In this document: positions 1 to 5,443 of the stretch, piece by piece
How the letters are laid out: each line of letters begins with the position of its first letter
How positions within the stretch are numbered: position 1 is the first letter of the stretch
Origin: Planctomycetaceae bacterium
GTDB lineage: Bacteria; Planctomycetota; Planctomycetia; Pirellulales; UBA1268
DNA: 5,443 nucleotides
Reading direction: 5' to 3'
NCBI GenBank assembly: GCA_030616935.1
Contig: JAUWWJ010000141.1
Coordinates: 1-5,443, forward strand
The notes under the pieces: model-generated
Database searches by the model: none
The model's input: only the letters and a program-made list of their open reading frames with translations
What the model was told of the DNA's origin: nothing
Program-made: the position numbers and the translations under genes

Positions 1-2
1 AA

Positions 3-306
3 GGAAATCTGCCAGCGTGGGACGACCAGACAGTCGCTGACGAGAAAATTGATTGTATGAGACTTTTTCGGCACACATCTTGCTCAAGTCTATCAGTGGC
101 AAGAAGAGGTGAGTTCCAAAGCGATACGACTCGATGAAATTCTCCAGGAATGGTTTAACGCCCAAGAAAATCATTCATGGAGTACGGAGTGGGTGGCTAA
201 CACAGGATTCTTGGTAGTACCTATTAAAAGCGAGGCGGCACACAATGACCCTGAGCAATTCATTCATCAAAAACAGGAAAACGCTTTTGCATATTTTCCA
301 AAATAG
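3..306 (+). pseudogene. 3' end of an unrecognised gene, frameshifted near position 64-68
   Basis: This is the C-terminal end of a protein that enters from the left edge. The reading frame starting at position 3 gives protein-like sequence (GNLPAWDDQTVADEKID...) up to about position 66, then becomes low-quality and stops at 135-137. The frame starting at 61 gives protein-like sequence (GTHLAQVYQWQEEV...) to a TAG at 304-306, but upstream it is closed by a TGA at 58-60. Removing one T from the T5 run at 64-68 joins the two into a continuous 100-residue tail ending AFAYFPK. A separate gene starting at GTG 109 is less likely, because the protein-like sequence begins before it and there is no properly spaced Shine-Dalgarno. 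The last 62 nt overlap the next gene. I do not recognise the family; no membrane segment is visible in this part. It may be a real frameshift, a programmed one, or a homopolymer sequencing error. Confidence 0.5.
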
Positions 307-703
307 ATTCTACCGTCTCGGCCTTTCGGTCTTTGTGCTTTTTTTGCTAAGCAGCATCCTTTTTTCACGCCACGCTGCAGGAGTTGGTCACAAGGCCTGG
401 CTCGTCAGCTGGGCATATGCTGATATTTTTCACCCACCTAAGTACGATGCAGAGAAGGTTGAATTAATTGCCCGTTTAAAACTCTATGCTCAGTTTCATG
501 ATCCACGCACTATTCAGATCCTAGATCATCGCCCATTCGGTGAAGAAGCTATCGTCTATACAATTCAACATTTCAAGCCAGACGGCAGCATACTTCAAAC
601 CGAGAAGCTAGTCTGGGTTCACTGGAAACCTTGGACCATGAATAATGGAGAGACTATCTTGCGTGAATCTGATGCGCGTCAACTCGTCAACGCTACGCTC
701 TAG
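245..703 (+). CDS. hypothetical single-pass membrane protein, 152 aa
   Basis: I do not recognise this protein. The N-terminus is basic (IKNRK, QNRFYR), followed by one hydrophobic segment at about residues 23-41 (LGLSVFVLFLLSSILF). This gives a signal anchor or an uncleaved signal peptide with the remaining ~110 residues outside the cytoplasm. That part is rich in aromatic residues and His (WAYADIFHPP, VWVHWKPW) and looks like a small mixed alpha/beta domain. The ATG at 245 has a GAGG (232-235) nine bases upstream. It overlaps the preceding gene by 62 nt in another frame, which suggests co-transcription and translational coupling, so the two probably act together. It ends with TAG only 30 bp from the stop of the convergent gene at 734. 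No enzyme motif is visible. Confidence 0.72.
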   Translation: MTLSNSFIKNRKTLLHIFQNRFYRLGLSVFVLFLLSSILFSRHAAGVGHKAWLVSWAYADIFHPPKYDAEKVELIARLKLYAQFHDPRTIQILDHRPFGEEAIVYTIQHFKPDGSILQTEKLVWVHWKPWTMNNGETILRESDARQLVNATL

Positions 704-733
704 ATTCACTTACCGGTCAAACTGACTGATTTA

Positions 734-1666
734 TCAAACTGAACGTATGTGAATAATATCCAATTTTTTCCGCATAGCTGATCTCCGGTCCGTAGCGATA
801 ACGTCTTCCACAAGAATCCTATCATGCTGCAGTCCCGTGACACCTTCAAAGAAACGGAGAGGGTCTCGAACGTACGAAGGTAGCTGTTCACCAACCATTC
901 CCTTGTCTGGCATCAACTTGAGTATGATGCGGAATTCATGATCTCCAAATTCAAACGAGCTGACTGGTTGTGGTGTGAGTCGAATCATCCAAATAAAGCC
1001 CATGTCTGCTTCTTGCGTATCAGACCCCCGACCGTAGAACCGAAACTCGCGTTTCACCGCTGGTGTAATAGCGCGAAAGCCAATGACCCCCTGCCGATAC
1101 TGCCAGACCCACGGAATAAGTGTCACCACAAACGCACCTTCACCAGGAAGTCCCTCATAGAACATTTTGGGGCGAATGAAGGGGAGAAGTATAAATGGAA
1201 GAAGAGCTGAAACTATGAATAGAATCTGAAAGCTTCGATACACCATTCTAGAAATTGGGCGAGGTGGAGGTCGTTTAGGAACAATAAATTCGCGTGCCTG
1301 CTCTCTCGATTTTATCAACTCATCGTTTAGCTTACGAATCTTTTCCATCATTACAGGCGCCACTTTCTTGCCAAGCTGTACGTTCACCTGTAGCTCACTC
1401 ACTTGTTTCTGGATCGACTCCACACGTCGCTTCGCCTCAACCCCGGCCTGCAAAAATTCTTCCTGCTCTGCAACAGAAAGTTTGTCAAAAGCCACCCGCC
1501 GTGGGTTCTTGGACTCACCATATTGCCACCATTGAAGCCCAAGTAAGAAAGCCATAGAGAATGCCCACATGAATGCAAATGCATATCCATCTGCATTCGG
1601 TTTCATCCGCATCTCACGTCCAGCCACTTCAAGAGAGTAGCCACTCAGATCCAGTGTTCTTGACAT
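734..1666 (-). CDS. hypothetical two-TM membrane protein with coiled coil, 310 aa
   Basis: I do not recognise the family. Order of parts: a polar N-terminus (1-27); membrane segment 1 at about 28-47 (YAFAFMWAFSMAFLLGLQWW); a heptad-rich charged region at about 62-128 predicted to be a coiled coil (AKRRVESIQKQVSELQV, EKIRKLNDELIKSREQA); a proline-rich basic hinge KRPPPRP at 131-137; membrane segment 2 at about 150-173 (FQILFIVSALLPFILLPF); and a C-terminal domain of about 135 residues with alternating hydrophobic strands. Both ends would lie on one side of the membrane and the coiled coil on the other. The start ATG has a strong AAGGAAG seven bases upstream. It lies 50 bp downstream of the HD-like gene with no clear terminator between, so it is probably the last gene of the operon. 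It ends in a tandem TGA-TAA (736 down to 731). A structural or scaffolding role is possible but unproven. Confidence 0.8.
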   Translation of the reverse strand: MSRTLDLSGYSLEVAGREMRMKPNADGYAFAFMWAFSMAFLLGLQWWQYGESKNPRRVAFDKLSVAEQEEFLQAGVEAKRRVESIQKQVSELQVNVQLGKKVAPVMMEKIRKLNDELIKSREQAREFIVPKRPPPRPISRMVYRSFQILFIVSALLPFILLPFIRPKMFYEGLPGEGAFVVTLIPWVWQYRQGVIGFRAITPAVKREFRFYGRGSDTQEADMGFIWMIRLTPQPVSSFEFGDHEFRIILKLMPDKGMVGEQLPSYVRDPLRFFEGVTGLQHDRILVEDVIATDRRSAMRKKLDIIHIRSV

Positions 1667-1673
1667 CGTGACG

Positions 1674-1680
1674 CTTCCTT
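1674..1680 (-). promoter_or_regulatory. Shine-Dalgarno of the 310-aa membrane protein
   Basis: On the minus strand AAGGAAG lies seven bases before the ATG at 1666-1664. It is the best ribosome-binding site in the window and fixes the start of this gene. Confidence 0.75.
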
Positions 1681-1716
1681 TATTTCCACATAAGCTGTTC
1701 CCACGCGACGCCCTGT

Positions 1717-2409
1717 TTATTCATCGCAGGACGCACTTAAGGAGCGTAGTCTCTCAATAGCGCTATCGAGAGACAATCTGCCCACGTCTTCTTGCTGGCT
1801 TGCTCGAGTTGCTTCGGCAAGAAGCATGACGTGATCAAAGTCAGCATGAACTGAAAGACGATGCCGAGCTCTATGCCCAAGTGTTCCATTCGTGTAAGCA
1901 GTTGCTACGTCTCTCGCTTCTATCAACCACGCTGTTCGGCTCGTCACCAGACCATTGGCCGCTTGCAGAATGGCTTGAATTGCGTTCCGACGATTAATGA
2001 TTCTTCCAGCATCAACAAGGAGTGCCGCTGTGAGTAACTCTTCATCAAACGGCTGCTGTTTCTCGACGTAGGCAAAAGAAAGAAGGGTTGCCTCAAGCAG
2101 GGTAATTGTATGGGGGCGGGACATGTCGAGCCGCATTGCCGAAAGAGGTCGTACAAGCGCAGCAATTTTATCAAACCGATCACCAATAAGTGATACGAGC
2201 CCACCGGAACGATCTTCGTCGTCTACAAGTCGCTGACGCGACAATTCTCTTGCTACTTCACTCGGTGACGGCAACTCATCAGCGGGCACCCACTCTCGGG
2301 AAAGTCTCCGTGCTGCACCAAAACGTGCACGATGAATATCTCCGCCTCGCACGAGACGCCGTGCGGCCTCTGCGGCGATCTTGCCCCGTTTTTTATCACG
2401 GTGTGACAT
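1717..2409 (-). CDS. degenerate HD-domain-like protein (probable pseudoenzyme), 230 aa
   Basis: The frame is open back to 2580, but the likely start is the ATG at 2409, with GGGA (minus strand, 2421-2418) eight bases upstream; the extra N-terminus would only overlap the DUF1080 coding sequence. Residues 8-60 carry a basic helical motif (KIAAEAARRL ... GAARRL ... LPSPSEVARE) that I recall from nucleotidyltransferase and HD proteins of planctomycetes and other bacteria. Residues 78-222 follow the pattern of the associated HD domain: FDEELLTAALLVDAGR (121-136) matches what is normally ...ALLHDVGK, TSRTAWLIEA (156-165) matches ...TAWLIEHH, and NGTLGHRARHRL (174-185) and MLLAEATR (195-202) also fit. 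The metal ligands seem lost: His of the HD pair is Val132, the His pair after WLIE is absent, and the distal Asp (usually ECDR) is Thr201. So it is probably not a phosphohydrolase; a binding or regulatory role is inferred. Its first 14 nt overlap the end of the DUF1080 frame, implying translational coupling. Confidence 0.75.
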   Translation of the reverse strand: MSHRDKKRGKIAAEAARRLVRGGDIHRARFGAARRLSREWVPADELPSPSEVARELSRQRLVDDEDRSGGLVSLIGDRFDKIAALVRPLSAMRLDMSRPHTITLLEATLLSFAYVEKQQPFDEELLTAALLVDAGRIINRRNAIQAILQAANGLVTSRTAWLIEARDVATAYTNGTLGHRARHRLSVHADFDHVMLLAEATRASQQEDVGRLSLDSAIERLRSLSASCDE

Positions 2410-2683
2410 CTCTGTTTTCCCGAGACCTATCCCTTTTACCGAGTCGCCGATACTGCAGGTTTCGTAATCGGGCAGCCGTTGCATACGTCGCAACACCAAG
2501 AGGTTTGCACATGAACATCTCAGGCCGAATCGAAATTTCTCGCCCCGCCCTTTCCTGAACAATGAGTTCCTCGCCATCAAGCAGGCAGGTTATTGAATCT
2601 GCCTCAACGCGGACCCTAATGGAATACCAGCGGTCGTCATCGAGTTCCATATATTGATTGGTGTCATTTTCTGATGCATCCAG
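2396..2683 (-). pseudogene. C-terminal half of the DUF1080 domain, cut off by an in-frame TGA
   Basis: These 95 codons plus a TGA stop continue the S46 peptidase frame with no shift directly after the TGA at 2686-2684. They encode LDASENDTNQY, then DRWYSIRVRVEADSITCLLD and ISIRPEM...PLGVATYATAARLRNLQYRRL. This is the expected second half of a DUF1080 (PF06439) jelly-roll/LamG-like domain, including the typical '(G)xDASENxT', 'WYxIRVRV', 'ISIRPE' and 'PLGVATY' stretches, followed by a short basic tail ending DVTP. An ATG at 2650 is in frame but lies in the middle of a domain strand and lacks a convincing ribosome-binding site, so an independent small gene is unlikely. With the upstream part, the protein would be 910 residues. 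Confidence 0.72.
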
Positions 2684-2692
2684 TCAATCAAT
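2653..2692 (-). repeat. 8-bp inverted repeat starting at the internal TGA
   Basis: ATTGATTG (2653-2660) and CAATCAAT (2685-2692) are perfect complements separated by 24 bases. In the mRNA the 5' arm contains the first two bases of the UGA, so the stop would sit at the base of an A/U-rich stem (six A-U and two G-C pairs). The stem is weak and could be chance. Confidence 0.3.
2684..2686 (-). other. in-frame TGA interrupting the DUF1080 domain
   Basis: The codons around it read ATT GAT TGA CTG GAT GCA, that is S-S-I-D-stop-L-D-A-S-E-N-D. Conserved DUF1080 sequence on both sides stays in one frame. From family memory the residue here is usually Gly (SSIDG.DASEN), so one G-to-T change of GGA explains it. 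Confidence 0.75.
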
Positions 2693-5128
2693 TGATGACA
2701 GTCCGACGAGGCCACCACCCCATCCCCCAAGAATAAAACTGCAGTTATCTTGCCCTACAGGAAACGTCAACCCACAGAAAAAATCAAAACCTTCAACTCG
2801 CTTTGCCTCAAGCGACAACTCATAGTTGTCCTTTGGAAACTCAACCTGCCAGGTAATTCCGCTCAATGGATCGCCCATGCCTATCGAGATTTCCCCATCG
2901 ACCACTTCCAGAGGCCCATCGGTGCCAAATTCACTTGAATGCCATGCACCAAGTTCCTGCCCATCAAAAAGTGGCGTCCACGCGGCGTCGCCAATCTGCC
3001 TCGCCTCGTGTAGTTCAGCTACCAGTTCCACCGCGTTATAGACATGTTCAAGTGATTGCATAATCGCACCAACCGAGACCGAAATCGCGCGAGCCCGATC
3101 GCTGTCATAGGCAATATCCAGGACCAGGGAATCTTGATTGCCATCAAAAATGACACCCACAAGTTCACTCGCGACATTCACAACCGGACTACCAGAATTT
3201 CCACCGATGATGTCCGCGGTTGAAAGAAAGTTCAGTGGAGTCGATAACACGTCCAGATCGGTCAGGGTATCTCGAGCCGCCCGCCACGATTCCGGTGGAT
3301 CAAACGGCACTCGACCCTCTTCTTGATCCACTTTAGAAAACAGATCACTGATTGTTGTCCATGGTCTTGGCTCACTCGCCCGCCCCGCAACACCCCGCAC
3401 CTTTCCGTACGCCAGTCTCAGCGTAAATGTGGCATCTGGAGCAAATGGTGCAGATGCTGCTTGAAGCCTGAGTCGTGTGAGTTCAGCATGAGCCTGCTTT
3501 TTAATTTCTGTATTTTCTTCAACGATATCGCGAAGGTGGCGAGATTCATTGTCAATCAGTTTCGCAAGCGCAATCATTGTGTCGTCACTTGATTCAATCG
3601 CAGCGAGCCCCCCTTGATAGAGCTTCTTGCGATCATCAGGGGCTTCCTTCGTGTTCCCAGGACCACGCCTTCCAAGGGTTGTGCCGGCGACGAGCTCACT
3701 TGCACGATCTGTAGGCGATTGCCCATTAAGAACGTCTTGCACAAGAGGGTCATCGACTCCGAGTTGCTTCACTAGAAAAGTCAATGAATCGGCAAGCCCG
3801 AGCGTTTCATAGTCGTCATACAACGGCTGGTCTGAAAAGAGGCGAAGTTTCAGTGAGAAACGAGCAGCATCACGATATTCACGAAGACGCTCACCATCTG
3901 CCTTCTCTGACTCGGTCGCCAGCCGAAGGAGGGTCCTGGCGTTTGAAAAGAACCGACTGCGAAAACCCATTGCACCTTCGAGAAGATTATATCGAACAGC
4001 AACCGCATCAATCGCCTGCTGTGCCCGTTGTATTTTTTTCCATGGACTTTCCTGACCTTGCTCCTTCCACTCACTGCGTAATGTGTCTTCAGCTTTTTCA
4101 AGGCGTTTGAAAATGTCTGGCCGCAGGAGCGACGACAACAAACCGCCCCGAGCTTTCCGGCTGTTCTGAACTGAGAAAAGATCCTGCATCGACCGCTGCT
4201 GCTCGACATGCCCTTCTTCCGCGTAGGACTGCAACAACACCTCTCGTCTATTTAGCCATTCCAATAGAAATGGGAGGCTTCGGCCTCGCATCGAACGGAT
4301 TTCTGCAATCGTCTTACCACGATCGGTATGCCCAGGATGACCGGCAACAAAGACCGCATCATTTTGTTTCACATCATTTCCAGCAAATGGAAGAAACGAT
4401 TTGCTCGACAGCGGTTTACCTTTTTCATAAACCCGAAAAAAACAGATATCGAGACAATGTCTTGGGAATTCAAAGTTGTCTGCATCGCCACCAAAAAAAG
4501 CAATCTGCCTCTCAGGTGCAAACACAAGGCGGACATCGGTGTACCGTTTGTATCGGTAGAGGTGATAGCGACCACCACCGAACAAGGTAACGACGTCACT
4601 CCGAAGGCCTGTGTTTACAAGTGACTCCTGCTCAATAGCTGCGAGTGTGGCTCGTCGTATTACCAGCGCATCTGATGAACTTTTGGCACCTGCAACGGCT
4701 TCTTCCACACGAGCCGTGACATCTTCGATAGAACGAAGCACGTTGAGTTCAAGATCAAGACAACGAATTTCTTCCTCGTAGGACCGTGCGAGATAGCCAT
4801 CACGGGCAAGATTTGTCTCTGGTGTCGAAAGTTTCTGAAGACTGCTGGCAGCAACATGGTGATTGGTCAGTACCAGTCCATCTGGTGAAACAAAAGCACC
4901 GGAACCACCACTATTGAAACGAACGGCCGATCGCTGAAGGCGATTCAGCCAGACATGCGAGGGCACAAACCCTACGTCTCGGGACAACCGCTCTTCTGGA
5001 ACCGCATTGAAAAGCCACATCCCCTCATCTGCACGCCCTGACTGACATGCGAGAGCAACGAGCGCGACGACGTGCATCACGAGAGAGCCACGCCACCCTC
5101 TACAGATATGAAACCAAATATCTTTCAC
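2684..5128 (-). CDS. S46 family serine dipeptidyl-peptidase fused to a (truncated) DUF1080 domain, 814 aa as read
   Basis: Members of family S46 (DPP7/DPP11/DAP BII) are exported serine exopeptidases that release dipeptides from peptide N-termini. The GTG start has GGAGAGAGGG nine bases upstream. Residues 1-33 look like a signal peptide (basic n-region, hydrophobic core LVMHVVALVALA, cleavage at GRA|DEG); the mature form starts with the family-typical DEGMW. The chymotrypsin-fold half carries SGAFVSPDGLVLTNHHV (catalytic His91), GGDADNF (catalytic Asp at about 215-217) and GGNSGSPVVN (nucleophile Ser645). A helical insertion at about 270-560 is normal for S46. FDGN at 661-664 has Asp662 for binding the substrate amino group, and Gly663 at the position that is Gly in DPP7 and Arg in DPP11, so hydrophobic rather than acidic P1 preference is inferred. 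From about 717 (WTPLFDGQELGAWH) a DUF1080 domain begins and contains FDFFCGLTFPVG and GGWGGGLVGLSSID. It is cut by TGA at 2684-2686. The peptidase domain itself looks complete, so the short form may still be active. Confidence 0.93.
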   Translation of the reverse strand: MKDIWFHICRGWRGSLVMHVVALVALACQSGRADEGMWLFNAVPEERLSRDVGFVPSHVWLNRLQRSAVRFNSGGSGAFVSPDGLVLTNHHVAASSLQKLSTPETNLARDGYLARSYEEEIRCLDLELNVLRSIEDVTARVEEAVAGAKSSSDALVIRRATLAAIEQESLVNTGLRSDVVTLFGGGRYHLYRYKRYTDVRLVFAPERQIAFFGGDADNFEFPRHCLDICFFRVYEKGKPLSSKSFLPFAGNDVKQNDAVFVAGHPGHTDRGKTIAEIRSMRGRSLPFLLEWLNRREVLLQSYAEEGHVEQQRSMQDLFSVQNSRKARGGLLSSLLRPDIFKRLEKAEDTLRSEWKEQGQESPWKKIQRAQQAIDAVAVRYNLLEGAMGFRSRFFSNARTLLRLATESEKADGERLREYRDAARFSLKLRLFSDQPLYDDYETLGLADSLTFLVKQLGVDDPLVQDVLNGQSPTDRASELVAGTTLGRRGPGNTKEAPDDRKKLYQGGLAAIESSDDTMIALAKLIDNESRHLRDIVEENTEIKKQAHAELTRLRLQAASAPFAPDATFTLRLAYGKVRGVAGRASEPRPWTTISDLFSKVDQEEGRVPFDPPESWRAARDTLTDLDVLSTPLNFLSTADIIGGNSGSPVVNVASELVGVIFDGNQDSLVLDIAYDSDRARAISVSVGAIMQSLEHVYNAVELVAELHEARQIGDAAWTPLFDGQELGAWHSSEFGTDGPLEVVDGEISIGMGDPLSGITWQVEFPKDNYELSLEAKRVEGFDFFCGLTFPVGQDNCSFILGGWGGGLVGLSSID

Positions 5129-5137
5129 CTGTTATGT

Positions 5138-5147
5138 CCCTCTCTCC
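5138..5147 (-). promoter_or_regulatory. Shine-Dalgarno supporting the GTG start of the S46 peptidase
   Basis: On the minus strand GGAGAGAGGG ends nine bases before GTG 5128-5126. The alternative ATG at 5077 would remove the basic n-region of the signal peptide and has no site at proper distance, so the GTG is preferred. Confidence 0.6.
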
Positions 5148-5249
5148 ATCACACGTATTGATCACCAGCGAACGAAACAGACCATTCTACCGCGTCCTTC
5201 GGATTCTGAGTGCCTCGGGAAACAACAAGCCCTTGCTCAAACAATCGAC

Positions 5250-5279
5250 TTGCCAAAATATGGTGTACGCCTGTACACT
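5250..5279 (+). promoter_or_regulatory. candidate promoter of the ComM-like gene
   Basis: TTGCCA (5250-5255) and TACACT (5274-5279) are separated by 18 bases and match the -35 and -10 consensus at four of six positions or better. Transcription would start near 5286, leaving a leader of about 55 nt. This is a consensus match only; planctomycete promoters are often less well defined. Confidence 0.4.
5263..5278. promoter_or_regulatory. 16-bp palindrome, candidate operator
   Basis: GTGTAC-GCCT-GTACAC is a perfect 6-bp inverted repeat with a 4-base spacer. It lies within the promoter spacer and covers five of the six bases of the proposed -10 box, the usual place for a repressor site. The stem is too short and lacks a T-tract, so it is not a terminator. 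The bound regulator is unknown. Confidence 0.4.
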
Positions 5280-5324
5280 CTCAATTATTGAAAGGCCTCG
5301 CCTGTTCTCCCCCCACACGCGATT

Positions 5325-5330
5325 AAAGGA
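5325..5330 (+). promoter_or_regulatory. Shine-Dalgarno of the ComM-like gene
   Basis: AAAGGA ends 11 bases before the ATG at 5342, a slightly long but acceptable distance. It supports this ATG as start. Confidence 0.55.
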
Positions 5331-5341
5331 ACTCCCCCCTG

Positions 5342-5443
5342 ATGCTTGCTCGCTTACAGACTTTTTCATTGGTTGGTGTTGATGCCATATCCGTTGATGT
5401 GGAGGTTGATGTTTCCGGCGGGGCGCTGCCGGCGACCATCCTT
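5342..5443 (+). CDS. comM: Mg-chelatase-like ComM/YifB family protein, N-terminal fragment
   Basis: Only the first 34 codons are present; the gene runs off the right edge. The sequence MLARLQTFSLVGVDA followed by VDVEVDVSGGALPATIL is the characteristic start of YifB/ComM proteins, which open with a Lon-protease-S5-like domain whose next residues are usually VGLPxxAVKES. The family continues with an AAA+ Mg-chelatase ATPase domain of about 500 residues in total, not visible here. ComM is known in naturally transforming bacteria as a hexameric helicase that promotes branch migration during integration of incoming DNA; in other bacteria its role is less clear. It is cytoplasmic and divergent from the peptidase operon, so no functional link to it is implied. 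A palindrome over its promoter suggests repression. Confidence 0.85.
   Translation, partial: MLARLQTFSLVGVDAISVDVEVDVSGGALPATIL

Larger units (their letters stand above)
5129..5341. other. divergent intergenic region between the S46 peptidase and the ComM-like gene
   Basis: No gene is visible here; the open frames on both strands lack family resemblance and ribosome-binding sites. It should contain the promoters of both divergent units. On the plus strand there is a reasonable promoter at 5250-5279. On the minus strand the purine-rich GGAGAGAGGG (5147-5138) serves the peptidase GTG. A possible -10 box TAGAAT (5189-5184, minus) has no convincing -35, so the peptidase promoter remains unplaced. 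Confidence 0.6.

Noticed and set aside
109..306. Independent small gene from GTG 109 (65 aa)
   Set aside because: Protein-like sequence begins before the GTG in the same frame and connects to frame 3 by a single-base shift; the purine-rich AAGAAGAG abuts the GTG and cannot act as a properly spaced ribosome-binding site.
704..742. Bidirectional terminator or functional repeat between the convergent genes
   Set aside because: Only a 4-bp stem (GTCA/TGAC, 716-726) without a T-tract is present; the 9-nt direct repeat TCAAACTGA (717-725 and 734-742) partly lies in coding sequence and is probably chance.
2410..2580. Longer N-terminus for the HD-like protein (start at 2580)
   Set aside because: The added 57 residues have no family-like sequence and lie entirely over the DUF1080 coding region; the ATG at 2409 has a spaced GGGA and begins the conserved part.
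2396..2650. Separate gene from the in-frame ATG at 2650 (84 aa)
   Set aside because: It is only the second half of a DUF1080 fold, in frame with the first half, and the conserved DASEN stretch lies before the ATG.
2684..2686. Alternative genetic code with TGA read as Gly
   Set aside because: The rest of the peptidase uses GGN for all its conserved glycines and has no other TGA over 814 codons; a recoded organism would use TGA often.
2750..4624. Several plus-strand open frames of 60-108 codons
   Set aside because: All are antisense shadows of the S46 peptidase, lack ribosome-binding sites, and have shuffled-looking compositions.
5100..5128. Lipoprotein signal peptide for the S46 peptidase
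   Set aside because: The Cys at residue 28 is preceded by VALA, which has Ala at -3 and Leu at -2 instead of a normal lipobox; cleavage at GRA|DEGMW fits the family better.
5047..5382. Open frames across the intergenic region on both strands
   Set aside because: They overlap the starts of two well-supported genes, show no family resemblance and have no good start signals.

Overview
The window looks like a chromosomal segment from a planctomycete or a close relative. Three things suggest this: a DUF1080 (3-keto-disaccharide hydrolase, LamG-like) domain of the subtype common in Planctomycetes, a protein resembling an HD-domain family I associate with the same phylum, and the N-terminus of a ComM/YifB-type protein in planctomycete style. 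All of this rests on recalled family patterns, not on a database search. There are no tRNAs, rRNAs, CRISPR arrays or insertion sequences.

Layout. Positions 1-703 (+ strand) hold the 3' end of an unrecognised gene with an apparent +1 frameshift at a T5 run, followed by a small single-pass membrane protein whose start overlaps that gene. Positions 734-5128 (- strand) form a likely three-gene operon, read right to left. First comes a large secreted S46 family serine dipeptidyl-peptidase whose C-terminus enters a DUF1080 domain. Next is a 230-residue protein that resembles an HD-domain family but has lost its metal-binding residues. Last is a 310-residue protein with two membrane segments and a coiled coil. 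Positions 5129-5341 are a divergent intergenic region with a candidate promoter and a 16-bp palindrome over its -10 box. From 5342 the + strand starts a Mg-chelatase-like ComM/YifB gene that runs off the right edge.

Main observation. The S46 peptidase frame is stopped by a TGA at 2684-2686 in the middle of the DUF1080 fold. The same frame continues beyond it, without any shift, for another 95 codons that encode the rest of the domain, and ends inside the start of the next gene. The intact product would be 910 residues. The TGA sits where I would expect a glycine (GGA to TGA is one substitution), so a nonsense mutation or sequence error is the simplest explanation. Readthrough cannot be excluded. 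The second notable point is the HD-like protein, which appears to be a pseudoenzyme encoded in a coupled arrangement with an exported peptidase.
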